Assembly (NCBI GenBank): GCA_030836605.1
Contig: JAUPMC010000092.1
Location: forward strand, 1-6,327
Length of the DNA stretch: 6,327 nucleotides
Reading direction: 5' to 3'
DNA from: Thermoplasmatota archaeon
Lineage (GTDB): Archaea > Thermoplasmatota > Thermoplasmata > UBA10834
The position numbers and the translations under genes are program-made. The notes under the pieces are model-generated. The model had not been told where the DNA came from, made no database searches, and saw nothing but the letters and a program-made list of their open reading frames with translations. Shown here in pieces: positions 5,630 through 6,327 of this stretch (position 1 is the stretch's first letter; each line of letters opens with the position of its first letter).

Positions 5630-6327
5630 TCAGGCCTTGCCGACGAGCTTGAGGAAGGCGTCCTCGTCCAGGACCGTCTTGCCGAGCTTCTTCGCCTTAT
5701 CCGCCTTGGAGCCCGGGTCCTGGCCCACGACGACGTAGTCCGTGGCCTTCGTCACGGACGAGCCGACACGGCCCCCGAGGGACTCCACGAGCGCGCCGGC
5801 GTCCGCCCTGGACATCGACCGCATCTCCCCCGTGAACAGGAACATCTTGTCCTTGAGGGGCCCGTCCGGCCGCCCGACGGACTCCATCCTGAGCCCAGCC
5901 TCCGCGAGCCTGGACAGCAGCGCCCGGTTGTCCCCGTCCGCCACGAAGTCCTTCACTGACTGGGCGACCACGCTCCCGACGCCCTCGACCCTGGACAGCT
6001 CGTCGAGGTCCGCGGTCATGAGCGCGTCCATGCTCCCGAACCTGTCCGCGAGCAGGGCCGCGGTCGTCCGCCCCACGTGCCTGATCCCGAGGGCGTGCAG
6101 GACCCTGCCCAGGTCCTTGTCCAGCGATGACCTGACCGCGTCCAGGACGTTCCTCGCGGACTTCTCCGCCACGCCTTCGAGCGTCAGGAGGTCCGTCTCC
6201 GTGAGCCTGTACAGGTCGGAGACGTCCTTCACGAGGCCGGCGCCCACGAGCTGGTCTATCAGCGCTGGCCCGACCCCCTCGATGTCCATCGCGTTCCTCG
6301 AGCAGAAATGCGCGAGCCGCTCCTTGA
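5630..6327 (-). CDS. ligA: NAD+-dependent DNA ligase, C-terminal part (runs off the right edge)
   Basis: LigA seals 3'-OH/5'-phosphate nicks in duplex DNA using NAD+ as adenylate donor. The frame is open to the window edge and 231 residues are visible, about the last third of a typical protein of about 670. They begin just after the expected zinc finger with HFCSRNAMDIEGVG, close to the family signature. Helix-hairpin-helix units follow: IEGVGPALIDQL, LEGVAEKSARNVL, LGIRHVGRTTAALL and VEGVGSVVAQSV. A C-terminal BRCT domain ends the protein, with FTGEMRSMSRADA, ESLGGRVGSSVTKATDYVV and DPGSKADKAKKLG, all family-typical. The nucleotidyltransferase core with the active-site lysine (KxDG), the OB fold and the zinc finger lie outside. 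The visible part is intact. Most archaea rely on an ATP-dependent ligase, so this bacterial-type enzyme suggests gene transfer, although its codon use matches its neighbours. Confidence 0.93.
   Translation of the reverse strand, partial: KERLAHFCSRNAMDIEGVGPALIDQLVGAGLVKDVSDLYRLTETDLLTLEGVAEKSARNVLDAVRSSLDKDLGRVLHALGIRHVGRTTAALLADRFGSMDALMTADLDELSRVEGVGSVVAQSVKDFVADGDNRALLSRLAEAGLRMESVGRPDGPLKDKMFLFTGEMRSMSRADAGALVESLGGRVGSSVTKATDYVVVGQDPGSKADKAKKLGKTVLDEDAFLKLVGKA

Overview
The window reads as high-GC archaeal chromosome. Arginine is very often AGG and isoleucine fairly often ATA inside otherwise GC-rich codons, which is unlike high-GC bacteria. AT-rich boxes of archaeal TATA type sit at plausible distances from several starts. 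A high-GC Thermoplasmatota or Methanomassiliicoccales-like archaeon would fit, but that placement is inference. No rRNA, tRNA, CRISPR array or complete mobile element is seen.

Layout. Bases 1-177 are lower in GC than the rest and hold only a short open frame with a CxxCG motif. At about 163-178 the sequence switches abruptly into the middle of a copper-type P1B ATPase, which runs to 1452 without its metal-binding, early membrane and actuator domains. A 148-base gap with an AT-rich promoter-like stretch and two palindromes follows. Next comes a 738-residue protein with a small globular head and a very long proline-free coiled coil (1601-3817, plus strand). Its stop codon abuts, with no base between, the stop of a convergent minus-strand gene for a small kinase-fold protein (3818-4552). 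Further right on the minus strand are a zinc-ribbon protein with a helical C-terminal domain (4642-5529) and the C-terminal third of an NAD+-dependent DNA ligase that leaves the window at its right edge (5630-6327).

How the genes relate. ligA, the zinc-ribbon gene and the kinase gene all run leftward, but gaps of about 90-100 bases, each with a TATA-like box, suggest separate promoters rather than one tight operon. The coiled-coil gene faces them. No shared pathway is demonstrable. The main points of interest are the broken copper ATPase and its junction, the coiled-coil protein with a heptad-locked repeat, the zero-gap convergent stops, the compact kinase with a probable leaderless promoter, and a bacterial-type ligase in an archaeal setting. 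I did not find a convincing new multi-gene system.
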